From Acanthosoma haemorrhoidale (taxonomy: Eukaryota > Arthropoda > Insecta > Hemiptera > Acanthosomatidae): a stretch of 64,000 bases of DNA. The stretch covers positions 107,572,509 to 107,636,508 of the forward strand of contig OV884015.1 in assembly GCA_930367205.1 (NCBI GenBank). The letters are read 5' to 3'. This document shows positions 12,316 through 25,864 of the stretch, one piece after another; the first letter of the stretch is position 1, and the number at the start of each line of letters is the position of its first letter. The notes beneath the pieces are model-generated. The model was not told the DNA's origin and did no database searches. It worked only from the letters and a program-made list of their open reading frames with translations. A program made the position numbers and the translations under genes.

Positions 12316-15300
12316 TTACACAAAAAAATAATAATTTATTTAATTATCAAGTTACGTCGAAATTCATTAATATTTAGGACTTTAGAATTGTCACAAAACA
12401 GCCAATAAATCACTAAAACATATAATTTACAACTTAGTAAGATTTAATGTGTTTGGCAACACATGTCTATGATGCAATATGCCCATGTACATTTATGTTC
12501 CACCATTTCGTGCTGACAGCTGTGCTGCCACATACTTCTATTTATGCAAGAGAAATGAATTCGAACATGTTTTCAAGAAATCGGCTAAGGTTGTTAAGTT
12601 TAAATCGAAATGATTGAAGCCTGCTTCAGACATTAGGACGAGAAATGGTAGCTGATGTTGGCTGTTTAAAAGTATTTTGCAGAGTATTTTGTATTAAATT
12701 CGCTATTCCATCGATGAACTTAAATTTAAAACATCCATATTATGAAGCAGTTATGCTAATCAAGAGCACACGAGACCCTTTGGCCATGTAGACGGTTTGA
12801 CAAATAAAAATAACGTTATTTGATCAAAAATATCACTTAATAAGTATTGAAGAAACTCAGCTGGATTCAGGTGACGGTTCAATGTCTACGTCCTTTGACA
12901 CATACATGCATTCAATAAAAAAAAATTAAATTGTTGAAAATAGTTCACCAACAATAATTTTTTTAAACAAAATACAACTTAGTTCATGATTGATGTAACA
13001 AAATTTTGGTATTTGATCTTCAAATAAACTAGTCAAATTTTACAATTCTGTAGACAATATAATTCAAGAATTGTCTATTTGAGTTGTATGATTGTTCTCA
13101 CAATCTTTTCAATCCAAGAGAAAATTGAGCGAAATTGTACAATTGACTTGACTATCTTGTATTGGTTCCCTTTTATTGAACCTTGGATGCATTATATCAT
13201 AATAGAATAATTAAGAGAAGAGGATATCGAATAAATGATTATCAAACTATCTTAAAAATAAAATAATCTACTAGAAAAATTACCCAGGGATACCAAATAT
13301 TGTTTATGTGATTTTTTCTAGGTTTTTTTTTCAAGGCATTGTAACACGTCAACGGATATTCGTATCATTCCAAAGACAATAAAGTTACGAGTAGTTTTAC
13401 TAAAGTATACCATAACTCGTAACGATTATTGTTGTCGCGAAATTTAGATCAGACAATCCGAAAATATAACTTCCATTGCGTTGTCAGTCATAAGACATGC
13501 CATGGGATAAGGCAGGTAGACTACCAGGACAACTTATTCTGCTCAAAATTGCATAGCGTTACCTAAGATGGTTAAAAATCCAAGGCAAAGGTCTTGGTCC
13601 TGAGGAAGTGTGAAAGCGAATTATTCCAAAGTATATTGCCATAACACCTTTGTGCTCTGTTCAGACGAAAACACTCCAGGCAGAAAAATGTCCATCCAGT
13701 CAGATTCACGCCTCGAGTGAATCCCGCAGCCAAACACAAACTTTCCTCGCATGAACATGTAGTAAAAGCCAAGCGTCCGGGGACTTTTAACATCAGTGCT
13801 TTGCAGGAATACAAAAAAAAAAATCGAAACAAAACCATTACCCGAGATTTTTTTTTTGGAATGGTTTAAGATTTGGTTAACTACATTTTACTATTTATCC
13901 ACCAATATAGACGAACAATTAGTAGAATTCCGAGGACACCAACCATTGTTGAATTAATTGTTTCTAAATAATTTTCCTAGTTCGTTTACTTATCCATATA
14001 ATCTTTTAATAAGTAGACATTTTTCTTACAAAAAAATAATTTGCATGTAGTAGCAGTATACAGACACTGAGAAATGACAACGCTGTAGATACAAGAAAAA
14101 ATTGTTCTGTGAAAACTATAGTTTAACCGAGAGTACTAAATACAGAACAATTATCTCAGCGTCAATTTTATTTGAACAGATGGTACAAAATGATATATAC
14201 TGGCTGGTCCGAAAACATGAGCGCCCACTAGACTCCGTACTACGTAAGATTTTTGACGCGAGGGCAGTAGCGAGGTCTTGTACTACCCAAACTGCGGCAA
14301 GGCCGAGAAGGTACAGGTCTCTTGTATTCGTGGTTAGTACCTGTTACCAGGTACTACCTATTACCTGTTTTTTTTATTTTCGGAACATGCAACTCACGGA
14401 TTAACATATCTTAATGACATTTGATGAAGGAAAATTGACAGTATGACTCGTACATTCGTGGCTTCTTCACAGCACCATTTTCTGCTGTCCATGCTGTACT
14501 GTGTATTTTCTACTGTACAATGTTCCACCCTTTATCGTAATTTCTTCAAGCTTAAGAGTCCAAATTTATGGATTATTGGAATATAAATATTATTAAGAAG
14601 CAAAAGAGATAACGAATGATACTCTGCAAATCATGCCATAGGTCAGCCATTCGTCGCCTACCGAAAATACCCAAAACCCATACCATGGTTAATCCATTGC
14701 TGCTAAGTTGAAATTAAAACATATATATTTAAATGCTAACTGACTACAATCATTTCTTTTTTAATTCTGAAAAATGTTGCATTTTATGGTCATATGCAAA
14801 GAACATGCAAGGAATAATATAAAGAGATACTTAGGGAACTCCACATAAATACATTAGTTCTAAAACCGACACAATTTTTCGAAAATTTAAATAAAAATGA
14901 ATCTAAATGGAAATTTAACAAATGAAAATGTTTCGTAAACTTTAAAACAATATCCGGTTAAACTAATCTGAAGTAAGGCAAACAAAAGTGAAAAGCTAAC
15001 AAAAATAAACGGTGTAATAAATAAATTAAAAATTATACGAAAACGATACAAAAAGTGGACCAGGATTTTTTTTTTAAAATCGACATTTTATCATCGCGTA
15101 GTTAGACACAACATCTCTGTCCTATTATTATATTTATAAGTATGTACATGTATCGCTTATCGCCAAGTGGGTTAAACACCCTAAAGACAATATAATATTT
15201 GACGACACATTAGCTCACATAAACACATAGTTTATTCAAAACGAACCCTTTCCACTGCTACGACCAGTCACGGATAATTAAAGGATAATAATTTGACAAA

Positions 15301-17410
15301 GAATAATTAGTTATTATTGATAATATGGTAATAATGGCTCCGAATGAGCTCAGAAAAATCGCCAGCGTGCCAAGTTATGCTTTTGGCGGTATTGCACGTA
15401 TCAAAAACATATGAATAGTTACAATCTGTGCTATATTTAACCTCACCGGTTTTGTGAACAGTAATGTCAGTAAAACTATATTGCGGACACCAGTATTGTG
15501 TAACCCACCATCAGTATTCCATCATTAATCAGTTCACCGTTAAACACTAGTCAACATAGGTGTACTAAAACGAGTGACTGAAAGTTCCTTCACTCGAAAA
15601 TATTTTTTGTTATCGTCTACATCTGTCTCACTAATAAATTTCTTTAAGCAGGGTAAGATGAGAAACCTTTTTTTGTTATGGTAGCCAGGTCTCCAGGTCG
15701 GCACTTAACATTTGGCTTTGTGCTCAATGCCAAAAATATTGCAATACGTTGAGCTTTGCAATTTCATGCCATTACCCATTGGTATCTTCTTTGGAAACAC
15801 GAAAAAAATACGTGTGGTTCTCTGAGTGGAGCTAAGTGTACTGATGAAAAGTAATGCTATTGTAAATGATCGTGTAAGGTTGAAAAGTAATGATGACAGA
15901 CTTTTGAAGATGACACTACTACTGATCGTGCCCGCTTTAGACAGAATCGGGATCTTTTGATTCGAATACCTGCCTAGTAATATATTTTTTCATTGGATAA
16001 TAACTGGTTTATGTTAACGTACTCTCACATAATAAAAACTAATCTCATGACGGTCTTGTTAATATTCCTGTAATTTTCTGAACATGTTGAAATGAGCGAT
16101 AGGACCAGCTGACTCCTTGTGAAAATCTCATCTACCGCTGCGATGTCTCGATAAACCCCTCACTGACACAAATTGACAAGTGAATTTTCCGCCGCTCCCC
16201 CCCCCCCTAACCCGGAAAATTTATTGCTATAGAGGCGCCTACGTCATGTGCGTGGGGCGGGAAAACCCTAACTTGACTTTATCATTAATCTAAATACCTG
16301 TTATTAAATTTAAGCTTGAGGCCATTTATAACCACGTCGTATTCGATCCTTTCGGGTTTACTTCATTGCTCCCTGCGAGGCATGAAAATAAATGTGACAC
16401 CCAATGTTTATTATCACAATAATATGTTTAGATAGAAAATATATCTACTTTCCAAAACGACATTCAAGAGTTATTTCCAAAAAAAAAATATTTCTTTTTT
16501 AGTAATTAGGTACTCCTATAGTAAAGGTGAACGGTCGAAAAAAAAAAGCTTTATCCTGGAACAATCAAGAATTATAGTCAAGCCTAATTAATTAAAATAA
16601 GCATTGAAGGGGAAAGATTTTTTTATCTGAAAATAATTTGACGTTAGTGCTAATATACGTATAATCATTACACCGAGGAACTTTAGTCCAATCCCTACTC
16701 AATATGGATTAGTTACAATATTAAGTAACCATAGTTCAAATTGAAAAAAAATAATTCTAAATTACGTAAAGAAGAAAGCTAAGCTAACTTTTGTTTTTCG
16801 AAACTTTACTAAGAATCTTTTCGAGAGTCACCGCTGACAGACTTTTTAATAGTAAGCTTTCCCAGACCACCGCCGTGGCATATTATCTCGAAAAGTGGCA
16901 ACACATAATTAGAGGAGTGAATAAGTTAAGATATAAACGACGATTGGATTATGTTTACAGATGAGCCCTGCTTTGATTTTTTTGATTGATTTCTACTTTG
17001 ATTGATTAATGTCTTATGATGATTGAGTGAATGAAATATAGCAGCCAGTGGGGCTATAGAGTTACATATGAGGTTGTTTTATGATGACGACGGTACAAAT
17101 ATTTACAAAAAAAAGGGAAAACAGATTTCAAAAATTTCTTGGCCGTTAAAAAAATACTTCGAGACCTTTCTAGAGCTTCTGTTCAGGTCCACCCGTTGTA
17201 CTAATTACAAACAAAAAGAAATACAGTAATGTAGTAATGATTGACTTACAAGCTGGAAGGAATTCCAATTGGAGATGAACGTCACCCCGCTAAATCCTAC
17301 AGGCTGGTCTATAAATCGATCCTATAGCTGATCGCTAAATGATCTCGGCTGAAATAAGACACTCTACTCTATACAATAAACTTTGCTGGCGACCATTGAA
17401 AACATTTTGT
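12316..17410. other. AT-rich sequence with small GC-rich islands
   Basis: No gene is recognised. GC-richer patches lie at 13560-13800 (open on both strands for 50-90 codons, no family resemblance) and 14200-14370, which holds an 8-bp inverted repeat AGTACCTG/CAGGTACT. A poly-C tract near 16198 precedes a promoter-like patch listed separately. Confidence 0.45.
16231..16266. promoter_or_regulatory. Promoter-like site cluster (CRE, GC box, E2F-like)
   Basis: Within 36 bp are GGCGCC, TACGTCA (a CRE half-type site), GGGGCGGG (GC box) and GGCGGGAAA (an E2F-type site). This dense group of CpG-containing motifs is unusual in the surrounding AT-rich sequence. No transcript or ORF can be tied to it, so regulatory function is only inferred from motif clustering. 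Confidence 0.15.
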
Positions 17411-17418
17411 TACTTAAG

Positions 17419-17814
17419 CATACATAATATGTTATTACTCCCTTTCCCAACAATCATACATAATATGTTATCACTCCCTTTCCAAACAATCATATATAAT
17501 ATGTTATTACTCCCTTGCCTAACAATCATAAATAATATGTTATTACTCCCTTTCCTAACAATCATACATAATATGTTATTACTCCATTGCCTAACAATCA
17601 TACATAATATGTTATTACTCCATTGCCAAACAATCATACATAATATGTTATTACTCCCTTGCCTAACAATCATACATAATATGTTATTACTCCCTTGCCT
17701 AACAATCATACATAATATGTTATCACTCCCTTGCCAAACAATCATACATAATATGTTATTACTCCCTTGCCTAACAATCATACACAATATGTTATTACTC
17801 CCTTGCCTAACAAT
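17419..17814 (+). repeat. 36-bp minisatellite, 11 units
   Basis: Eleven head-to-tail units of 36 bp start with CATACATAATATGTTATTAC. Because 36 is a multiple of three and the unit lacks in-frame stops, long open frames appear on both strands: 166 codons on + (17339-17839) repeating IIHNMLLLPCLT and 135 codons on - (17410-17817) repeating MIVRQGSNNILC. Opposing frames open merely by repetition are expected for such a unit, so I do not call a protein. Confidence 0.95.
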
Positions 17815-19975
17815 CATACAGAATCGATTTATAATTTGAATAAATTTCCGCTTACTCAGCGAAAGAAATCCGTTTAGGATTTGATAGAGGAATCAAATAT
17901 GTTACTAGGTAAATGGCTTCCATTTAAAACAGAGAGCAAAGAGGCGTGGTGTTGAGAGTGAGTGAGGTAGATATAAGAGATATACGTATCCTAAGAAAGT
18001 TAGACCTCTAGTTAATATTCCAGTACATTTTATGTATTCGGATAGAGTTTGAAGTGTTGAACACATGAATAAATTCGTGTGTATGTAAGTAATCACGAAT
18101 TCAAAACGCCTGCATCCACCGCACGTAGCAGATCCTTTAAAAACAAGCTTTTAGATGAGTAGTTATCGTTTTTTTTTACGACCTACCCAAGTGTGACGAA
18201 TTTGTTCTAAAAGTTTGGCAATTTGAAGATACAGGATTGAGGCGCTAGTTTATATATATGATTATAATGCGATGTATGAAAAATGTGCTAAAGTTCAGTG
18301 TGTTCTTAACTCAGTGAGAGAATAAAATATCGCAGCACGCAGGGCACCCAGGACCACGAAGGATGGTAGGCCGAAAGAAGAGAAGCCTGGCCAGCAATCG
18401 ACAGAGAAAGGCAATTTTTATTTTGTACAAATTTATTTTTACCATATTTTAGTCTACTTATCCCCCCCCCTTCAGAAAACATATCCCATAAGATAACAAA
18501 GTATGCTTACCACTCACTAACTAACTAACGCCATTGAAACCGTACAAATTTATAGTTTATAGTCTGGTCTAGCCGATATTGTAAATTAACGGACTCACGG
18601 CTAATAGTTATAATAATTACAATTAGTCTTCAACGAAACGAGTAAAACTACTCTTAGCAGACTGATTCCTCCTCGGCTAAAAATCGAGGGTGAGTATAAT
18701 AATATTTTGGAGGCGGTGAGAAGTGAAGACGGCCCCCTGCGGCTACGGCCAGAGTAAACAGAATTATAGGAGATTTATGTAGCCAAGCTTGTCCAAGTTT
18801 GATTACCGCCCCTGGTTCATCCCCCGGCCAATTAATAATATTGACCATCCCGTGGCCGGTTGAATAAGCTGCGAGTAGCTACGTAGCTCCCTCACACAGC
18901 CCCTCGTATTTACCTCATCAATTACTCGGATCTGTTCAGCTCAAACACCAACTTCATTCCCTTCTTCTGTACGACCATAACTTGTTACATGATCAAATAT
19001 CATTTTTTTTTTTTTTTGTAACTTTTGTGAAATTTTGCTTGATTAGTTTAGTTATTGGTACACAACAACAGTTAAGCTATAATAACAAAAACAACGATAA
19101 TGGGTAAGCCCAAAGCCACGATCGAAAGCCTTCCATTAGATTCATATTAGTAAAATGTCTTAAATCAAAATATAAGAATCGCCTATTGAAATTTTAGTAT
19201 ATTTAGTTCTATACAAATTCTAAATATTATTCGGCATAAAATGATAAGTATAATTTTTTTTTTACAATGAACAAACATTTCTTCCAATCTACCCCCTCAT
19301 TTTGTACATGAAAAACGGCTAACCATGCGACAGGAAAGATAAGATAAAATAAATATCAGCTACATTATATCCGAATTAAAATCACTAACTACTAAAAAAT
19401 ACATATTTTACCAAGGGGTTTCAATTATCAAAAATTAGAACTAATTATATTACCAATTACAGATAAAACATTAAATAATGGTATTACTTAAGACCTGGAA
19501 TTCGCTTATTTGCTAAAATCAAAGTAATAATTAATTTACACTTTGGAACTTGATCAATTTTGTAAAAATGTATCCAAAAAAATATCCTAGCTCTAGGTCG
19601 AAAAATAAATCATTTTAAATACTCCAGAGATAAGAATACAAACATGGGGTGCTAATACCAATTGCCAATGTATTCCCCGCACTTCGAACTCTTCAGACTT
19701 TCAGCTTGAAGAAAGAGGAATTTAGTAACTAACTAAGGGCTTACAATATATTATAATTCATATATAATATAATTCATACATTTAGTACGTATAAAATAAT
19801 AGCAAAACTATAAGCAGGTGGATTTTCTAGTAATGCTGAAGCTTAAACTGATATTAAATAATACATTTTTAATTATAAAATAATTAAACTAAATAATGTC
19901 TTAATTATATTTATTCAGTAATCTACGTGATAATTTTTTCCAGTTAGAACTGAAATTTCGCATTTTTGATCTTCT
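17815..19975. other. AT-rich sequence with one GC-rich island
   Basis: Mostly AT-rich with no recognised gene. A poly-C tract lies near 18463. A GC-rich island at 18650-18910 contains a strong donor-like GAGGGTGAGTAT around 18685 and a 64-codon minus-strand open frame; it could be a promoter or exon region but nothing in it is recognisable. Confidence 0.45.
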
Positions 19976-19979
19976 ACAT

Positions 19980-20317
19980 AAATAAATATATATTCTGCAA
20001 TGGTTCCGATAATAAATCTTCATTAGAAGAGAGATAGACAAAAACAAATTAAAGTAACGTAAAAGAAACCTTTTTGGGGAATGTATCACCAAGTGATACG
20101 GTAAACCACAAAGGGATGATCTAGAAATACAAAAAAAAGAAGAAGTATAACGTAAATAATTAAATGAATGAACTTTATAACGAATATCCTGTATATCATT
20201 TATAGAATGAATAATAAGACCCCCACGCAAAAATAATAAAAGAAAACCAATAAATAAAATTATTATTATTATACCTAATTGACTTGAAGTCGAAAGAGCA
20301 ATAATTTTCTTTGAATC
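19980..20317 (-). pseudogene. Nuclear mitochondrial copy (NUMT) of nad5, partial
   Basis: The minus-strand frame 20392-19901 contains KKIIALSTSSQLG followed by a run of ATA/ATT codons, then GGLIIHSINDIQDIR and YTSSFFCISRSSLCGLP. These are hallmark segments of the central transmembrane part of NADH dehydrogenase subunit 5. With the invertebrate mitochondrial code ATA becomes Met, giving SQLGMMM, as in real ND5. About 15-20 residues are missing between the SQLG block and the GxIIH block, and the downstream part drifts away from ND5. The upstream 25 codons of the frame are not ND5-like. It is therefore a decayed nuclear insertion. Extent at both ends is approximate. Confidence 0.85.
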
Positions 20318-20542
20318 AAATATATATATGAAGCATAAAATCAAATAATCGAAGTTGAACGGTTGTAATGTTCGCCACTTGTCACTGGTCATTCATGATT
20401 TTTAATTGAAATTGATTTATTTCAAATCTATACATAATAATCAGGGAAATAACAATTATTGGTTTCATTTTTAAAAGTAAAGTACATATGGCTGATGAGG
20501 TCGAGGGTTTAAACGCCTTTTACTTCGCTTATCGTTCCTTTA

Positions 20543-20728
20543 CAGCTGGTCGGTCACACCAACATTCATACAATACGTACATACAAAATCTGCCCAGAAA
20601 CCAGTGAACTACTGGACCAATTGAGGCAACGAACCTTCCCCTTTGTCTATTTGGCGAGGACCAGGAGGGCAAAGGAGCCACAGACGCTCAGTACATTAGT
20701 GGGTCACTTAGTAGCCTGTGACCTATGA
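20543..20728 (+). CDS. Unassigned open stretch behind an acceptor-like site
   Basis: TTCCTTTACAG resembles a 3' splice site and opens a 61-codon frame to a TGA at 20726-20728. The peptide includes SELLDQLRQRTFPFVYLART and has a natural-looking composition. It lacks an initiating Met and is not recognised. It may be an exon, a transposon remnant or chance. Confidence 0.15.
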   Translation, partial: QLVGHTNIHTIRTYKICPETSELLDQLRQRTFPFVYLARTRRAKEPQTLSTLVGHLVACDL

Positions 20729-21860
20729 CACCTATTAACAATAGATTGGGTGGACACCTTCGCTTTAGCTATCAAGAAGTTGCTATAATTATTGACTGTA
20801 GCTTGCGCGTTTAATGTAAAATTGATGTTGAAGGTGGCCATATCGTTCGAAACGTTGTAGTTTCAAACGAAGTTTAATTCTGAATAGGCATTTCAATTTA
20901 AATAGATTAATTTATTACAAAGATAAGACGTTTGAAAAAAACGAATTTCTGGCATTTGAAAAAAATCAGTTGAAACTCAAACGACGAACGATGGGTGTGC
21001 TCTTCGTGAAGTTTTCCCGCTCACCGAGTCGATAAAATGTTGAGCAATCAGCCTCAAAGGTTTGCACTTCTTCAGCAAGTTAGCATTTGGCTAAGAACTT
21101 TCTGCTGACGATACTCCCCAGTTCGCCGTTTCATTTCCTCCATTCGACTCAATCACCGTAACTCGAATGAAGTATAAAATTCACAGGTCACAGGTTCAGA
21201 TGAGTTCACTGCTTCTACCTCAGTTACTCTCGCACATAATGAATGAAACTTCTATCAAAACAATATAATTGTTATAAGTAGTAAGTTTTCAAGAAAAAAT
21301 TCAAAAAAGGGTTATTTATATTCTCGTTCTGAGAACAAAAATAACAGTCATTATAGGGTCTTAGGCAAAAGAATAATGAGTATTTTGAATTTCCAATCCT
21401 GTTATAGTTGGATCCCGTCTCTCTTTGCCTGTATAAACATTTATCATCATTAAAAAAAACTATCGTGAAATTGAAATTCATCGCTCTATAGAAAAAGCCA
21501 TCTTGGAAAAAACGAATTAACTTTATGACGAGAGGTACTTTCTCCATCTAACCTACAGCAGTTTGACCAAGCCATCTCCCCAGCCCTCACTCACTCTGTT
21601 TCTTGCCAGTTTATCGATAAAATCTGACAACTATCTGTAATGACCTCCTTCGTTGAGGAGGTCAACACTGCCTTGCATATTCGAACGAACAAAATAATAT
21701 CTACCTTTTGGAGGAAGTGTAACTAGGACAGAAACAGGAGAAAAACCAGAAAATAATTGAGAAACGAAATAGTGCGCGAAAAATGACTATTTTCCCGAGC
21801 TGAGATGGTTGTTATAGCGAACCTATCTCGAGTAAGAAAACTATTAGATAGAAAAACACC
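20729..21860. other. No recognised gene
   Basis: AT-rich sequence with short open frames on the minus strand (21272-21547, 21723-21914) that show no clear family resemblance. The last part shares an A/T-rich lead-in with the repeat block that follows. Confidence 0.4.
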
Positions 21861-22457
21861 AAGTATAATTTTTTTACCAATTTTTTTGAATAAGCTTTTT
21901 ATATTCTTAAGCATGATATGAATTTCTTATCTTAAGATTATTTTTTATATAACGATTTCTTCATATATAAGGATGATATGAATTTCTTATCTTAGATTAA
22001 ATTACAACCAAATCATCATTTTTTTTTTTGTGTCTTTACACGATTCTCTTTTGCAACTTAGGCCTTGAGAGTACTATCATCTCTTATGTCTCCCTCGACG
22101 TCTGGAAATCTGTTGGTTATAAATTATTGAATAAGCTTTTTATATTCTTAAGCATGATATGAATTTCTTATCTTAAGATTATTTTTTATATAACGATTTC
22201 TTCATATATAAGGATGATATGAATTTCTTATCTTAGATTAAATTACAACCAAATCATCATTTTTTTTTTGTGTCTTTACACGATTCTCTTTTGCAACTTA
22301 GGCCTTGAGAGTACTATCATCTCTTATGTCTCCCTCGACGTCTGGAAATCTGTTGGTTATAAATTATTGAATGAGTTTTTTTTATATAAAGGATGATAAT
22401 AAACTGTTTTCGTATGAGAAAGTTTTTTTCTTACTGTATATGTAAATAATATAAATG

Positions 22458-22489
<32 letters not shown>

Positions 22490-23410
22490 GATTTTTAAAA
22501 GCATAATTTTTTTACCAATTTTTTGTTTTTTTGGATAAGCTTTTTTTATTCTTAAGCATGTTATGAATTTCTTATCTTAAGATTATTTGTTATGTAACGA
22601 TTTCTTCATATCTAATGATAATATGAATTTCTTATCTTAGATTAAATTATAACCAAATCATCATTTCATTTTTGTGTCTTTACGCGATTCTGTTTGGTAA
22701 CTTAGGCCTTGAGGGTACTTTCATCTCTTATGCCTCTCTCGACGTCTGGAAATCTGTTGGTTATAAATTATTGAATAAGCTTTTTTTATTCTTAAGCTTG
22801 TTATGAATTTTTTATCTTACGATTTCTTTATTTATAAGGATGATATGAATTTCTTATTTCAGATTAAATTCTAACCAAATCATCATTTCTTTTTTCATGT
22901 CTACGCGATTCTCTTTGGTAACTTAGGCCTTGAGGGTACTTTCATCTCTTATGCCTCTCTCGACGTCTGGAAATCTGTTGGTTATAAATTATTGAATAAG
23001 CTTTTTTTATTCTTAAGCTTGTTATGAATTTTTTATCTTACGATTTCTTTATTTATAAGGATGATATGAATTTCTTATTTCAGATTAAATTCTAACCAAA
23101 TCATCATTTCTTTTTTCATGTCTACGCGATTCTCTTTGGTAACTTAGGCCTTGAGAGTACTATCATCTCTTATGTCTCCCTCGACGTCTGGAAATCTGTC
23201 GGTTATAAATTATTGAATAAGCTTATTTTAGTATAATGGATGATATAAACTTCTTATCTTAAGATTATTTTTGATATGACGATTTCTTCATATATAAGGA
23301 TGATATGAATTTCTCATCTCATCTAGCCAAATCATCATTTTTTTTTTTTTTTTTGTCTTTACGCAATTCTCTTGGCTACTTAGGCCTTGATAGTACTTTC
23401 ATCTCTTAAG
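21861..23410 (+). repeat. Nested 220-241-bp tandem repeats
   Basis: Units begin at GAATAAGCTTTTT (21888, 22129, 22369, 22533, 22773, 22994, 23215). They contain TTAGGCCTTGAGAGTACT and CTCGACGTCTGGAAATCTG. The first two are nearly identical (241 and 240 bp); the units at 22773 and 22994 are 221 bp and nearly identical to each other. The third is interrupted by about 160 bp with a (TA)n tract, after which the lead-in AATTTTTTTACCAATTTTTT seen at 21868 recurs before the unit at 22533. This indicates duplication of a larger block on top of unit-level duplication. Confidence 0.9.
22457..22485. repeat. (TA)n microsatellite
   Basis: About 14 TA dinucleotides lie inside the interrupted third unit of the tandem block. 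Confidence 0.95.
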
Positions 23411-25864
23411 TCTTGGGTTTTCATTGGCCTTGGCTCTATCAGTTCCCAGTGAGTTCTCTATGTCACAGACAAATCCGAATCACGTTTGTTGTCGCTTTTT
23501 TTAAAAATACTCTACATGGTAGCTATCGGATGTCTAATCGCTCTCTTCCTCAGCCGATAACACCCAGTCTTTTTAGCTATCGAACGTACTTCATCTGTTC
23601 TGAGGTAAATCTACTTGGGGGGAGGGCTAACACTTCCTTCTAATCCCGTTAAGGAACTATCAGGAACTTCCCACGCGGGTTCATAACTTTCCTGAATCCT
23701 CTATCAAGAAGGACTGATCTCCCAACCCTGACTATATCTAACCCAACCAAATCTAACCAGGTCATATCCTATGTCCTTCCTTTTCCCAGTGTACCCAAGG
23801 TGCTGTCCTCAGGTAACGGCTCTCTTTTACTTGGTCAACCGCCCATAATAGTTAGTTCAAAAAGCCTAAGAACAAATTGACAGAAATTAAAGGATAATAT
23901 GTCAATTCAAAAGAATCACTTCATTTTTAAACCATTCTGTTTAATTATAATCGTGCCTAAGAAACTTCAAACTGCTAAATTATTTACGAGACAAAATTAA
24001 CTTAGGATTAATACTAAAAAAAGATCAAGAATGTTCGAAACGATAATTATGCTTAAAATCATTCTAATTTTATAACATAACAGTTGAAGCAAAAGCAGAC
24101 AACTTGATATTCTCGTTTAAATTAAAAGTTAAATAATTGAAAAACCATAATATGCCAATTTCATAAAAAAGTAGATTACTTGATAATAACACTTATACTA
24201 ATGTAATATATCACGGATATAAAACAGATCATTGTTATTTTTCATATTATATTATATAAATCAAAATTATTCTATCACTTTTTTCCGGTTGTAGCCTGAG
24301 GATGGGCTGATGCAAGACCGAAACGTAACAAGACACCATTGATAAGTAAAGTTGAAGGAGGATATAATTCACACTTTTTGTACATAATAAACGTCCAATA
24401 ATTTATTAGATTACACACAAATGATACGACTTCTTATCACTAAATAAATCATATATGTGCAATTCATATTGAGAAAATTTATTTGAGATTAATGATAACG
24501 TCAGATTTTCCCGGCCAAGATATGATAATATTTGTAGGTACCGCCTAAGATAGACTGAAATAGTACAGAACGTCACAGATACTATTACAAATGGATATTT
24601 GGTACAATTTGATTTCTGTTTCGGCCTGCAAAAAAACATGATTGTGTGAAACTTTTTACCGATTTCATTAAAATAATATACTTTTTAGTATTTGTAAATA
24701 TTTTGCCACCAATGTGCATAGTACTTGTGTACATAACAGAGTACTTATTACATTATTTATTCGTTTGACAAATAACCAGAAGCGTTTTCTCAATGCCGAC
24801 ACGAATTCAATAATACAATACACAGGAATCTAGCTGCCAGTATTGCACAGCTCCAATAATTAGCAATTTAGTAGAATTGTCAATGGTAATTGAATTGCCC
24901 ATGTAAATTGAATTATACATTGCTAACTAATGTTATTGTAACCTAGTTGATAGAGACTATACGCTATGACTATATTGCATGTTTAATATGCCAATGTAAA
25001 GTTTTCCCTAGAATGGCACAAAGGGGGTAGGACTTTGAGGTTAAATTTTGTATATACAAGATTCATGAAAAGGGTCAATGTTGACCACCAAGGCTCATTG
25101 AATCACAAATGCCTTGAAACGCGGGAGCCCTGTTTGCTGGGGACTTTTCTTAAAACCTTTGTTTTAACAGTCTCAAAGGCTTTGGGCCCCTCCGCCGCTG
25201 GAAGGGAACTTAGAACTTGGAGGGAAAAAAAATTATAAAATATACGAAAACGCACAAAACGGACGGTTATTTTTAATAAAGTATAAATAGTTAGATAGAA
25301 TGAAAGTAAACAGTTATTAGTCTGAAAAATCCTTCATGGGCTCAAGTAAATGACAAGTCTTATTGCCACTAGACTATACTCTCTTATAAATTGCATAGTC
25401 TGAAAATACCAGGCTAAAGAAATCATGAAGTTTTTGGTTTATAAATCCTTTAAATTAAAGATTTCTAAGCCAGGGGTCACCCTCAGCAATCACCCCTTCT
25501 ACCATAAAAAAATTATGTATTTTTTTTGGATTTTTTAATATTTAGAAAATTAATTAAAATTGAAGACACGGATAATTGTATTTTTATCGTCCACCAATTA
25601 TTTCAAGACCAGTTCCAAAAGCCATTTCAAAAATTGAATCCCATCAAGCCAATGGTCATCTTTTTTTGATTAATCCTTTTACTTTGCCAGCATAATAGAA
25701 ATAGCTACATTGCGTATTCTGCTTAAATATTTAAAAAAAACAACACTTGTTAGTGTATAACAAATTTTATAATTATTAAAGTTGTGGTTGTATAATGTTC
25801 GTTCTTAAATATCAATTAAATCGATGAACAGGTATTTATCATATAGTGTTCGGAAAATATTATT
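23411..25864. other. AT-rich sequence, no recognised gene
   Basis: No coding family is visible. At 24296-24325 a CTGAGGA...CCGAAACG motif resembles a hammerhead ribozyme core (see findings). A 67-codon frame at 25035-25238 is not recognised. Confidence 0.4.

Noticed and set aside
13572..13838. Minus-strand 88-codon ORF as a gene
   Set aside because: The opposite strand is equally open and neither shows a domain or conserved motif.
17419..17814. CRISPR-like array or repeat protein gene
   Set aside because: Repeats are contiguous with no spacers, and frames are open on both strands only because the unit length is a multiple of three.
21272..21547. Additional mitochondrial-derived segment
   Set aside because: The translated frame shows no clear match to a mitochondrial protein block, unlike the nad5 piece at 20 kb.
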